A stretch of 64,000 bases of DNA from positions 5,394,001 through 5,458,000 of the forward strand of contig NZ_CP017141.1 in assembly GCF_001721645.1 (NCBI RefSeq). Direction: 5' to 3'. This DNA is from Pedobacter steynii (GTDB lineage: Bacteria; Bacteroidota; Bacteroidia; Sphingobacteriales; Sphingobacteriaceae). Shown here in pieces: positions 33,993 through 45,900 of this stretch. The notes beneath the pieces were generated by a model. It searched no databases. It was given only the letters and a program-made list of their open reading frames with translations, and had not been told where the DNA came from. The position numbers and the translations under genes are program-made. Numbering within the stretch: position 1 is the stretch's first letter; every line of letters starts with the position of its first letter.

Positions 33993-35186
33993 ATGAACGT
34001 TAAATCTATAGTAATTATTCTTGGGCTTGGTTTATGGATAAACCCTGCATTACTACAGTTAAAAGCACAGGTTAATCCCCAGGTTCAGACCAATGGAAGC
34101 AAAGCTACAAACGTGGTTACTGCTGTTCCTTTTTTACTGATCGTCCCTGATGCACGTACCGGAGGAATGGGAGATGCGGGGGTGGCCAGTCTGCCCGATG
34201 TCAACGCCTTAGCGGTTAACCCTTCAAAAGTAGCCTTTTTAGAAAAGAAATATGGCGTTTCCGCATCTTATAGCCCATGGCTGAACCGCTTAAAAGCAGA
34301 TATAAATCTGGCTTATCTGAGCGGTTATTATAAAGTAAGCGACCAAAATACCCTGGCCGCGTCATTACGGTATTTTTCTATTGGTAAAGTCCAGTTATTT
34401 GACAATAACCAGCAGGACCTGGGTTTCTATAGTCCAAATGAATTTGCTGTTGATTTCAGCTTTGCAAGAAGGTTCGGAGAAACATTTTCACTGGGTACTG
34501 CGGTAAGGTACATCCGGTCAAACCTAAGTTCCGGAAGGTTCACTTCTGGTCTGGATAGTAAAGCAGGTAATGCGCTCGCGGTTGATGCCTCGGCCTATCT
34601 GAGGAAACCAACTCATTTCTTTGGTAAAGATGCTTTGCTGGCCTTTGGGTTAAACCTCTCTAACATCGGAACAAAAATGAGTTACAGCGATGCTGCAGAT
34701 AAACTTTTTCTTCCTACCAATCTTAAGCTGGGAGGGGCTTCTACTTTTTATCTCGATGAGATGAACCAGATTACATTTGCGCTGGACTTTAACAAACTGC
34801 TGGTACCTACTCAACCGGTTTACGACAATGATGGAAAGATTGTTAAAGGTAAGGATCCCAATATATCGGTACCTGCAGGAATCTTCGGCTCCTTTGGAGA
34901 TGCTCCTGGAGGGATGACCGAAGAATTAAAAGAATGGAGTATCGGGACGGGATTGGAATATACCTATAACCGTCAGCTGGCCTTACGCTGTGGCTATTTT
35001 TATGAAAACCCGGATAAAGGAGATCGTCGATATTTTACGCTTGGAGGAGGATTTAACTATCAGTCTTTACAGATAGACCTGGCTTATATGCTCGCGGAAA
35101 CTAAAAATAGCCCGCTCGCAAATACCCTTAGATTCAGTCTGACTTTCAGTCCGCAAATTTTGGAAAAAAATGACAAAAAAAAGTAA
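33993..35186 (+). CDS. porV: Type IX secretion system outer-membrane channel protein PorV
   Basis: A 397-residue beta-barrel protein of the FadL-like family. The signal peptide ends near LQLKAQ. The strongly conserved PorV start follows: VPFLLIVPDARTGGMGDAGVAS, then NALAVNPSKVAFL. Strand-like repeats and the C-terminal LRFSLTFSP complete the barrel. PorV shuttles T9SS cargo from the SprA translocon to the attachment complex. Two giant genes in this window encode typical T9SS cargo. No other core T9SS genes (porU, gldK-N, sprA) are present. Confidence 0.93.
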   Translation: MNVKSIVIILGLGLWINPALLQLKAQVNPQVQTNGSKATNVVTAVPFLLIVPDARTGGMGDAGVASLPDVNALAVNPSKVAFLEKKYGVSASYSPWLNRLKADINLAYLSGYYKVSDQNTLAASLRYFSIGKVQLFDNNQQDLGFYSPNEFAVDFSFARRFGETFSLGTAVRYIRSNLSSGRFTSGLDSKAGNALAVDASAYLRKPTHFFGKDALLAFGLNLSNIGTKMSYSDAADKLFLPTNLKLGGASTFYLDEMNQITFALDFNKLLVPTQPVYDNDGKIVKGKDPNISVPAGIFGSFGDAPGGMTEELKEWSIGTGLEYTYNRQLALRCGYFYENPDKGDRRYFTLGGGFNYQSLQIDLAYMLAETKNSPLANTLRFSLTFSPQILEKNDKKK

Positions 35187-35386
35187 CAAGTTTAAGCATG
35201 TTTCATAAATGTTAAACAAAATAGTTCATTTGGCATAACATGACTAAAAGTGTAAAAACATAATACATCAAAATTTTAAAATGTCTTTATAAGAATACTT
35301 ATTTTCAATGAATGAAATAAAAGTTTCAGTATTTTATTTATTGAAAAAAATAAAAATTTTAAGGAGATAAAATGCTGATATAAGTG

Positions 35387-35503
35387 TATATTTGCATATA
35401 AAGTTTATTACAGTCTCAGAGAGCTCCAGCTAAACCCGATTTTCAACGACTCTCTTCCGCTCTGAGCTACAAAATTGTAACAGTTCACCAAATATATACC
35501 ATC
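35387..35503 (+). promoter_or_regulatory. Promoter and structured leader of the DUF4402 operon
   Basis: TATATTTG at 35387-35394 fits the -7 box, so transcription should begin near 35400. The ~100-base leader holds the inverted pair CTCAGAG (35415-35421) and CTCTGAG (35460-35466), able to form a hairpin. The rest of the 317-base gap after porV is very A+T-rich, with no gene or terminator I can recognise. Confidence 0.55.
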
Positions 35504-36010
35504 ATGAAAAAGTTAATTATCTCCACTGGCATCTGCTTTTCAGCTCTTTTTATAGCTTCATCGGCTTTCGCCCAAGCTTCAGCCACCGCCGACGCTTCTG
35601 CAACAATTGTGACACCAATCAGTATTGTGAAGAATACAGATATGGATTTTGGTAATGTAGCCACCAATGGTACTGTGGGTACTGTGGTATTAACTCCAGC
35701 GGGAACGAGAACATTTACAGGTGGGGTTACTTTACCTGCAACCACGGGGACGGTAACTGCGGCTTCTTTTACGGTGTCCGGTTCAGGATCATTTACCTAT
35801 GCGATTACGCTCCCTTCTTCTGTTACCATTACAAGCGGTTCTGACAATATGATCGTCAATACTTTTACCAGTACTCCAAGTACTGCAGGTATTCTTACGG
35901 CCGGCGAACAGATCATTACAGTAGGGGCAACGCTGAACTTAGTGGCATCACAGGCTGAAGGAGCTTATACCTCGGCTACACCTTTTACAGTTACGGTAAA
36001 TTATAACTAA
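35504..36010 (+). CDS. DUF4402 protein 1 (pilin-like secreted protein)
   Basis: A 168-residue protein with a clear signal peptide (MKKLIISTGICFSALFIASSAFAQ). The mature part is Thr/Ser/Val/Gly-rich and beta-like. DUF4402 signatures are visible: IVKNTDMDFGNVA near the start, an SFTVSGSGSFTYAITLPSS centre, and a final VGATLNLVASQAEGAY followed by FTVTVNYN. DUF4402 proteins are often encoded with fimbrial chaperones, which is the case here: a PapD-like gene begins 14 bases later. I infer that it is a secreted structural or pilin-like subunit. It is the first gene of a five-gene operon. Confidence 0.85.
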   Translation: MKKLIISTGICFSALFIASSAFAQASATADASATIVTPISIVKNTDMDFGNVATNGTVGTVVLTPAGTRTFTGGVTLPATTGTVTAASFTVSGSGSFTYAITLPSSVTITSGSDNMIVNTFTSTPSTAGILTAGEQIITVGATLNLVASQAEGAYTSATPFTVTVNYN

Positions 36011-36024
36011 GATTAATCGCCCAT

Positions 36025-36876
36025 ATGTTTAGAAAAGCCGGAACTCGTTTAATAATAGCCGTTGCCTTTTGTATCATAGGCCAGTTGTGGTGCCTGTCTT
36101 CTGTGATGGCTCAGGGAAACCTGATCATCATGCCAAGAAGGGTCACCTTTGAAGGCACCAAAAGAACTCAGGAGCTCAATGTAGCCAATACAGGTAAAGA
36201 CACTGCCAAATACCTGATCTCTGTACTTCAGTACAGGATGCTAGAAAATGGCAATTTTCAAGAAATCAGCACCCCAGATTCAGGACAGAACTTTGCGGAT
36301 AAGAATTTCAGGTTTTTCCCCAGGAGTGTGGTACTCGCCCCAAATGAATCTCAGACGATAAAAGTACAGGTGATCAATGCTTCTGAACTAAAAGCCGGTG
36401 AATACCGCTCGCATTTATACTTCAGGGCTGTGCCCAATGAGAAACCTGCGGAAGTTAAGAGCGACGCTAAATTTGCAAAAACAATGACTGTACATCTTGT
36501 CCCAACATTTGGAATTGCAATTCCGGTGATCATCAGGGTTGGCGCAGCTAAGGCGACAGTAAGTCTGAATACACCTGAGTTTGAAATAGGGGATGATGGC
36601 ATTCCGAAGGTCCGGCTCATTTTTGCCCGCTCCGGAAATGCATCCGTTTATGGAGACCTCCAGGTAAATCATATTTCCGAACAGGGGAAAATGACTCAGG
36701 TTGGGATCGCGAAAGGATTCGCCATTTATACACCGAATACTGGCCGGACCTTTACGTTTAATCTTGATAAATCTGCTAATGTAAATTATCACAAGGGAAA
36801 ATTGCAAATTGTTTATGCTACTTCATCAGACAAAAAACCGGTAATTATCACAGAATCTACCATCAACCTGCTATAA
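36025..36876 (+). CDS. PapD-like periplasmic fimbrial chaperone
   Basis: A 283-residue protein with a signal peptide ending near SSVMAQG. The N-terminal immunoglobulin-like domain has the pilus-chaperone pattern: LIIMPRRVTFEGTKRTQELNV, then RFFPRSVVLAPNESQTIKVQV and AGEYRSHLYFRAVP, with Arg and Lys positions like those that anchor the subunit C-terminus. The second half (AIPVIIRVGAAKATVSL and onward) forms domain 2. It should hold beta-sheet subunits before they reach an usher-like outer-membrane protein. It lies between a DUF4402 gene and the giant adhesin gene. Confidence 0.85.
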   Translation: MFRKAGTRLIIAVAFCIIGQLWCLSSVMAQGNLIIMPRRVTFEGTKRTQELNVANTGKDTAKYLISVLQYRMLENGNFQEISTPDSGQNFADKNFRFFPRSVVLAPNESQTIKVQVINASELKAGEYRSHLYFRAVPNEKPAEVKSDAKFAKTMTVHLVPTFGIAIPVIIRVGAAKATVSLNTPEFEIGDDGIPKVRLIFARSGNASVYGDLQVNHISEQGKMTQVGIAKGFAIYTPNTGRTFTFNLDKSANVNYHKGKLQIVYATSSDKKPVIITESTINLL

Positions 36877-36925
36877 ATAAGCTGCTGAATTCAGATTCTT
36901 GATTGTTGCGCTAAACGCTCAAGGA

Positions 36926-39900
36926 ATGAAAAAACATATACTTTATAAGAGTGTACTGGCCATTGCTGTGCTCATTTTTCTCCATTTTCGAGTGGGCGCC
37001 CAGGCGGTAACCAACTATACATTTGCAGCCTCAAATGGTACTTTCACTGCCTTAAGCAGTCCTAATTCTACCACATGGACTGGTTCAACAGACGACGGCG
37101 TATCTGCACTGATTCCCATAGGATTTGATTTCTGGTATATGGGGGGCAGGTATAACAATGTTTCTGCAAGTACCAATGGCTGGCTGGCTTTAGGTAGCGT
37201 TCCGACAGATTTTATTTATACCAATAGCTTGTCTACAGGAGGATCACCAAGACCTGTAATTGCACCCCTATGGGATGATCTTGATATTGTTTCCACTGCA
37301 AATGTAACCTATAAGACTTCAGGAGCTGTAGGTTCCAGGATCTTCACGGTACAATATCTCAATGTGAAATGGAGTTATCGGGCTTTAGGTGCGGTATGTT
37401 CCTTTCAGGTGAACTTTTATGAGGGAACCGGTAGGATAGAATATGTTTACCGTTCAGACCTGACGCTGGCAACTTCCCCGTCCGCATCAATCGGGATTAC
37501 TGAAGCCACTACAGGATCAGGAAATTACCTGTCTGTAAACAATGCAGGAACGAGTGTCAGCTCTACATCAGAAGCCAGTATCACGACAAAAAGAACTACC
37601 GGACGGACTTATACTTTTACGCCGCCTGTGCCTGTTGCTCCTGGAAGTCTGAGCTTTTCAGCTATAGGAAATCTGACCATGACGCTGAACTGGACGGACC
37701 TTTCCACAAATGAAAATGGTTTTGTGATTTACCGCTCTACTGATGGAACCAATTATTCTTTTGTAAATCAGTTGGCTGCAGGAGCAACCAGTTCAGTGCA
37801 ATCCGGACTCACCACCGGCACGACCTATTATTGGAGGGTATATGCCGTTACTGAAGGAGGGCTGAGTACTGCTTTAAGTGGAACACAAGCCACCAGTTGT
37901 AATGGACCGGTACTTTCCCAGCTGCCCTCCGGTTTGCTTTCCTATTATAAATTTGAGGGAAATGCAAATGATGCAACCGCAAACAATGCGGGGACATTTC
38001 AGGGAGGGAGCCCGGTGCAAACTGCCGACCGTTATGGGATTGCCAATAAAGGGTATACTTTCAATGGCACCAGCAATTACATTTCTACCAGTGTTGCTTA
38101 TGCAAACCCTTCCACTTTCAGTGTATCCCTCTGGTTTAAAACAACAACTAGTGTAGGAGGGGTGTTAAGTGGGTTTTCTTCGCTTCAGACAGGAGGCGGG
38201 GGTAGCCGGGACCGTTTTATTTATATGACCGGAACTGGAACGCTTTATTTTGGACTCGCTCCGGGATCGGTGAAAAAATATGTAAGTACAACCTCTTCCT
38301 ATAACGATGGCAACTGGCATATGGCGACGGCAACGCTCGGGGCATCGGGAATGAAATTGTACGTAGACGGAAGTCTGGCAGCAAGTGATGCTGCCGTAAC
38401 GACCGCCGAAAGTTATAACGGATACTGGCGCATTGGGCATGATGATATTGCCACCTGGCCAAATGAACCTTCCAGCCATTATTTTCAGGGAAGTCTGGAT
38501 GATGCGATTGTTTATCAAAGAGAATTAAGTGCTTCAGAAATAGGGATATTATACAATTCTCCGGACGGTGCAGGAAGCAACGCCCCGGTATGTGCAGGAT
38601 CTATGTTAAACCTGACTGCAACCACGGTTGCCGGAGCAAGTTACTCCTGGACCGGACCAAATGGTTTTAGCTCTTCTCTGCAAAATCCCAGCATTAGTTA
38701 TAGTTCAGCCTATGCTGGAACGTATACTTTACAAGCTACGTTACCTGGTTGTGCTACGCCGACAATAGCTTATGTCAGGGTGTTGTCTACCACTAGTTCG
38801 GGACAATGGACCGGAAATGTAAGTACAGATTGGGCAACTGCGGGAAACTGGTGCGATGGGCTTGTTCCGGGCCCGACTACGGATGTGATCGTTACCGCGG
38901 GGGCAACAAGGATGCCAAATATTAGTACGAGTGTGAACAGCAGAAGTCTTACTATTAATACCGGGGCCACATTGACCCTGACAGGAACAGGTACTTTAAA
39001 TGTAGCGGGGACATTAGTCAACAATGGAACGTTTACGAATAGCGGAACGGTTAATTTTAACGGAACTTCCGGGCAACAGAGCTTTACAGGGATCAGTACA
39101 TTTTATAACTTAACTTTAAGTAATAGTGCGGGCCTGCTTTTACCTTCAGCCATTGTGCTGAGTAATAATCTGACCATTTCTGCCGGGGTACTGAATGCCG
39201 CCAACTTTAACCTGACCGTTGGAGGAAACTGGATCAATAACGTGAACAGTACGGCTTTCACTGCCGGAACGGGAACGGTGACTTTTAACAGTAGCAATGC
39301 CCAAAGTATTGGCGGTACAGCCAGCACAACTTTCAATAACCTTACGGTTACAAATACAGGTAATACGGTAACACTGGGTGTAAATACCATCATTAGCGGA
39401 AACCTTTCTGTAACTACAGGTACACTGGATCTGGCTGCTTTTACGGCCAACAGGGCTACCGCAGGTGGAATACTGACGGTAGCTAATAATGCTACGCTGA
39501 AAATCGGAGGAACAAATAGCTACCCGACAAATTACAGCACAAATACGCTGGTTGTGGCAAGTACGGTGGAGTATTCAGGAACGAACCAGACAGTGGCAAA
39601 TCAGCCTTATGGCAATTTGAAACTGAGCAGTTCGTCAGGAGCAGCGGTGAAAACCTTTCCCGCAACGGCAATGACGGTATTGGGTAACCTGAGCAGTGTT
39701 CAGGGAAGTGGCACTTCTGTCGCTTTTACCGCGGCAGCCGCAATTACGGTAACTGGAAATGTAAGTATAGGGGCATCTACTACTTTTAACGGAGCAAGTT
39801 TTAGTCATAATATTGGTGGAAACTGGGCCAATGCAGGGGTTTTTAACGGAAATACCGGAACGGTAGTATTTACAGGAGCGGGAACTACGGTTAGTGGCGC

Positions 39901-42900
39901 CGGAACACAGAATTTTAACAGCCTGACAGTTGCAGCCGCAATGGTGGGCTTCTCAGCAGAAGGGCTGAGCTTAAGCGGAAATCTGGCGACTACAGGTTCG
40001 GGCTCTTTTACTCAGGCTTCAGGAGGTACTTTATCGATGACCGGAATAGGCACGACGATCAGCGGCGTGGACATCTCGCCGGATAACCTGAACATCACCG
40101 GTACGGTAACCACAGCAGCGTCAATGATCATTACAGGGAACCTTTCTGTAAGCGGAAGCTTTAGCGCAAGTGCAGGAGTGATCACTTTAAGTGGAACGAC
40201 AAAAAGTATTTCTGGAAGCGGAAGTAAGACTTTTTACCAGCTTTCAGTAACAGGGACGCTGACTTCAGCCGTGAATTTCAGCATTTCCTCAGGAATGGCG
40301 GTATATGGAAGCCTTACGGCTTCAGCAGGAACTGCAACTTTTACCGGAACTTCAACCCTGAGCGGAACGGCAAACCTTTTCAATACAACAATCAACGGAA
40401 CCTCATTACAGCTATCGGCAAATGCGGTTCTCGGCGTTGCAGGTGCATTAACCATTACGGCAGGAACACTGAACGTGAGTTCTGCACCAAATACGGTAAA
40501 CTTTAACGGAACGGGTGCACAGAGCATCAATGCGATTACCTACAGCAACCTTAGCTTCTCTACCGGAGGTACTAAAACAGCTGCAGGGGCAATCACGGTA
40601 AACAATAACATTACTATTGGTACAGGAACGACCTTTGTTTCAGGGACATTTACACATTCGATTTATAACAGCTGGTATAACAATGGAACTTTTACCGCAG
40701 GATCCGGAACGGTGCAGTTTCTGGGAAGTCAGAACTCCATCATCAGCGGGGCCACAACGTTTAATATTCTGACAGTAAATAATTCGGCATCAAGTGTAGA
40801 AGTAGCTTTGCTGAATAATGTGACGGTTGCGACGGTAAATATGACGCTTGGAACGATGACTACCGGAAGCAATACACTAACGATTACGACAACGAGAACA
40901 GGAAATGGAATTATCCTTGGTACCATCACCAGAAATCATTCCTTTGCGGCGCTTACTGCGTATGCCTTTGAAGGGCCGAATAACCTGATCACCTTTACAC
41001 TTCCTATTGGAATAAACAGCGTTACGGTATCGGTTGCCACAGGACCAATCAGTGATTTTCCATTTGGTGGTTCAATCAGCAGACAATACAATATCAGTGT
41101 TCCTTCCGGCACCTATGTGGGCGCAACGCTGAGGCTTCACTATGAAGACACAGAGTTGAATGGCAATTCTGAAGCTACGATGGCTTTATGGCATTATAAC
41201 GGGAGCTCATGGGGCGCAAGCGGTAAAACCAGTAACAATACAACGAGCAATTATGTGGAACAGACTTTATTACTGGATATTACGAACCGATGGACGCTTT
41301 CTGCCAGTGCAAATGTGGTACAATGGAATGGTAGTGTCAGCTCCGATTGGAATACGGTGGCCAACTGGACGGTTACACAGGGATCGGCATCCCGGCCGCC
41401 AGCTGCAACTGATGTAGTAAACATCGGAACTGCTACTTTTACCAATCAGCCAGTGATCAGTACTGCAGTAACGGTAAAAAATATAAATTTTGGCAGCGCT
41501 AAGGCAGTGAACCTGTCTCTCGCATCAGGAGGATCACTTAGCTCTGGTGACATCAAAGGAAACTGGTCAGCTAATGCTACACATACCATTGATGCGGGAA
41601 GTCAGGCGTTGGTAGTGAATGGAGACCTGGCGTTAAGTGACGGTACAGCCGGACATGCGATTAACCTGAGTATCGGATCTGGAAGTGCGACTATCGGAGG
41701 GGCATTGACTGAAAGCGGGGGAGCGAATATTACCTTCAGCGGAGCGGGTAACCTGAATGTGGCCGGGGATTTTAATTATGTAAGCGGAACTTTTACGCCA
41801 GGATCAGGGACAGTGACTTATAATGGATCCTCGAATCAGGTATTGGGAGTGGTGACATATAATCACCTCTCAGTTAACAAAAGTGCAGCGAGTATTGCCG
41901 TAGCCAATCCACTTACTGTAAATGGAAACCTGACCATTACAGCAGGGGAGCTTGACAATAATGCGGCGATGACCATTTTAGGGAACGTGAGTATTGCCTC
42001 CGGGGCAATACTGGAGAACAACAGTAATTTAATGGTGGGCGGAAACTGGACCAATGCAGGGAACTATAATGCCAGCAATGCTGGGTCTGGTGTGGTTTTT
42101 AACGGATCGGGTACCCAGTCGATTTCTGCGAGTACATTCAATAATCTGGAAATTAATAAGCCTGTAGGTTCCCAGGCAGTCCTTACCGGAGATGTTACCT
42201 TAAAAGGAAATCTGACCGGTACGTCCGGGACATTGGATATCAAATCTTTCTTTTTTAACAGGGATGTTTCCGGCGGAACAGCAACAATTACAGATGCGGG
42301 AACCCTGATCATAGGCGCAGATAATGCACCGAATAAGTTTGCAAATTATGTTTTAGGTCCCAATAGTACGGTTATTTTTAACGGGACAGCTACTCAGCAC
42401 CTGTTGTTGCCTGGACTGGTATATGGAAACATTACTTTTCGCAATGCCGGACTGAAATCTTTACTTACCCAGATCTCCATAAAAGGCACGCTGACAATAG
42501 ATAATGGGGCAACACTGGATGGTGGAAGCAATACCATCACATTAAATGGGAACTGGTTAAACAATGGAACGTTTACTCCCTCCACAAGTACGGTGATTTT
42601 TACGGGCACTACTAAAACCATCACCGGAAACACCACTTTCAACAAAGCTACAGTAGCCGGAAGTTATACGATTCTCAATGATATGACTTTTAACTCGCTG
42701 CTGAATATTACCAATACCGGTACCTTAAACGGAGGTTCAACCATCAATACTACCATGAACGGGGATCTGATCAATAGCGGGACTTTATATACTTTAGGCA
42801 GTACTACTTTCACTGGAAATGTGGTGCAGACGCTGAGTCTGATTAATGCAGTGAGTACGGTGGCATTAACTGTAAACTTTAACGGAACAGTATCACCGGT

Positions 42901-45900
42901 ACTCAACTCTACTTCGGCACCCCAATTTGGTTTTTTAAATATCAACAATACCGCTGGGATATTTCCAAGTGTGGGATGGACGATACAGAATAGCATGACG
43001 GTGGGTGCAGGTGCCTCATTTAACGGAGGGACATCCAGTCATAACCTCATGGGCTCGCTTACCAATAGTGGAACGATTACCAGCGCAGGAACCCTGAATT
43101 TTATTCCGGCAGCTGCTGCAACGCTCAATCTGGGAACTAATTTTTCAAGTACAGGGACAGTGGTATTTGGAGGGGCAGGGGCAGTGAGTATGGCGGGAAG
43201 CCCTGGTACTTTGCATGACGTGTTGATTTCCAATACCAATGCAGCGGGAATCAGTCCATCTTCCAACTGGACTTTAAGCAATAAACTGACAATTAATACC
43301 GGGGCAATATTGAATGCCGGCACACGGAGCTATCTGATTGCCGGAAATATACTGAATAACGGACAAATCAATGGCGGCTCTTCCACATTTACGCTGAATG
43401 GTACTGGTATTCAGGATATCTATTCGGCTTCTGCATTTTACAAGCTTACCCTCAATAATACGGGAGGCACGGTCAGCATCTCTTCTGATGTAACGGTTAA
43501 TGATGCGCTGACGTTTACGCTGGGTAAAATACAAACCGGCTCATTTGTCCTGATACAGCCTGCTTCAGGAACGGTAAGTGGTGCAGCTCAGCTGACTGGC
43601 TGGGTAAACGGCAATTTTCGGAAAAATATACCCTCCGGCGATGTAACCAAGGTTTTTGAAATTGGAAACGCAAGTAGTTATCTGCCGCTTTCTGTAGCTT
43701 TTACGGGGGTAAATACTTCCGGAGACCTGACTGTGGCAACAAATACCGGAGATCATCCGAGCATCAGCAATTCCATGATCAATGCGGCTAAAAGTGTGAA
43801 CCGGTTCTGGACGATGACCAATAACGGAATTGTCTTTGCTACAGCGAATGTGACGTTTAACTATCTGGCCGCTGATGTAGATGCGGGCGCGAATACGAGC
43901 ATTTTTGTATTGGGTGAATACACTGGTGGATCCTGGGCATATCCTATGGTCGGATCGGTTTCTGCTACAAGTCTGACCGCTACCGGATTAACAGCATTCG
44001 GTGATTTTCAGATCGGCGAGATGACCATTTATATCAAAACATGGGATGGCGGGGCCGGAACAGCCAATTGGGGAGATGCGGCAAACTGGAACACAGACGG
44101 AGTGCCCTCGGTAAATGATAATGTAGAGCTTACCGGTCCATATGTCATTAATATCAATGTTGCTGCAGTAACTAAGGATTTGTTACTGAGTGATCCGGGA
44201 CTGGTGCTGACCACAAATGCAGGAAATTCCTTATCGGTGTCGGGCAATATGACGCTGGTGGCTGGAACGTTTAATACGGCTGCGTCATTTCCTACAGTTA
44301 CCGGTATCGTAGACGTATCCAGAGGCACGGTTGGCTTTACCGGAACAGGATCACAAACCGTTCCAGCTTATAATTATTATAACCTTAGTAGTAGTGGTAG
44401 CGGAGCCAGGGTGTTAAGTAACACGGGGACCATTGGTATTGCGAATACTTTTAGTCCCGGAACCAATGTGTATACCGTTACCGGAAGTACTATCGATTAT
44501 AACGGACCTGGTGCTCAAACAGTGGCTGCAGCCGCCTATCATCACCTGAGCCTGAGTAATGGGGGAATAAAATCATTTAGCTCCGGCATTGCCAGTATCG
44601 CCGGGAATTTTTCTGTTTCTTCAGCGGCGACCGCTGATGCAGTAGCGAACGGAGGAACAATAAGTTATAATGGTGCTGCGGCACAAACGGTCAGGGCGAT
44701 GAATTATTACAACCTGGTCGCGGCTAATGCCAGTGGATTAACCCTGCTTGATGCCAATATTAATAACGACTTTACAGTAAGTAACGGAACAGTAAGCATT
44801 GGAAACAGCAGTACGGTACAGAAAATAACGGTGAATGGAAACATCGCGATATCCAATGGGACCACTTTTACGGTAGCAGGATCTTCGGATGCCACGCACC
44901 TGTTGACCATAAGAGGTAACGTGACCAACAGCGGAACACTTAATTTGCGTCCTGACGCGAACAGCCTGTGTAATGTGATCTTTAACAAGGATGGAAATCA
45001 AACGATTTCAGGAACCGGAGCACAAAGTAGTTTCAACCTGATGACGACCAATCTTGGATCGGTAAATACCAATTATGTGGAAGTCACTGCTTCCGGATTT
45101 TCAGCACCAGATGGCTTTCTGACTTTAAATAACGGATCTTTTAACCTGAACAATGCTGCTTTGAGCATCACACCTTTTTTAGCAGATATTACGGATGGCG
45201 ATTATTTAGTTCCTGCCACTGCAGGTTTATGGGTAAATGCAGGAACAATCAATTCTCCGGACATGAACTGGACCATTGCAGGTTTAATCAAAGTGACTGG
45301 AGGTACAATGAATATAGGAAACGCAGCTGATAACAGGGCGATTACGCTGAATCCTGCACATGTGCTGGTTAGCGGAGGAAACCTTAACCTTGCCTCGGCA
45401 ATTGGTAATCCTGCTACGGCCTGGCAATATGAGATGCAGGGGGGCCAGACAACGGTAAATAGTGCTGGCAGCACTACAGCAGGTATTGCGCCTTTTTATA
45501 TGGATGATGCTGCTGCAACATTCAGCATGTCTGGAGGAACACTGGTGATTCAGAATTCAGGAGGGAGCAGCGGACAGCATCTTGGTTATACAAATCTGAG
45601 TGCTGTGGGCACGGGTTTTACCGGTGGAACATTGCAGATGGGAAATGGGTCTACAGCAACTACACAGATCATGAATGTCACTGCGTTGGGTCCGGTATAC
45701 AATCTTCAGGTCAGCAGCAGTAACGTCACGGTGCCTTTAGTATCTTCTGATCTTACAGTAAGGAATAACGTCAGCATCACAGCAGGAACACTGGATATCA
45801 ACGACGAGACTTTAAAAATAGGTGGAAACATCAGCAATAGCGGTAGTTTTATCGTGAATGAGGGCACTATTGAGATGAATGGTACTACGGCTCAGAGTAT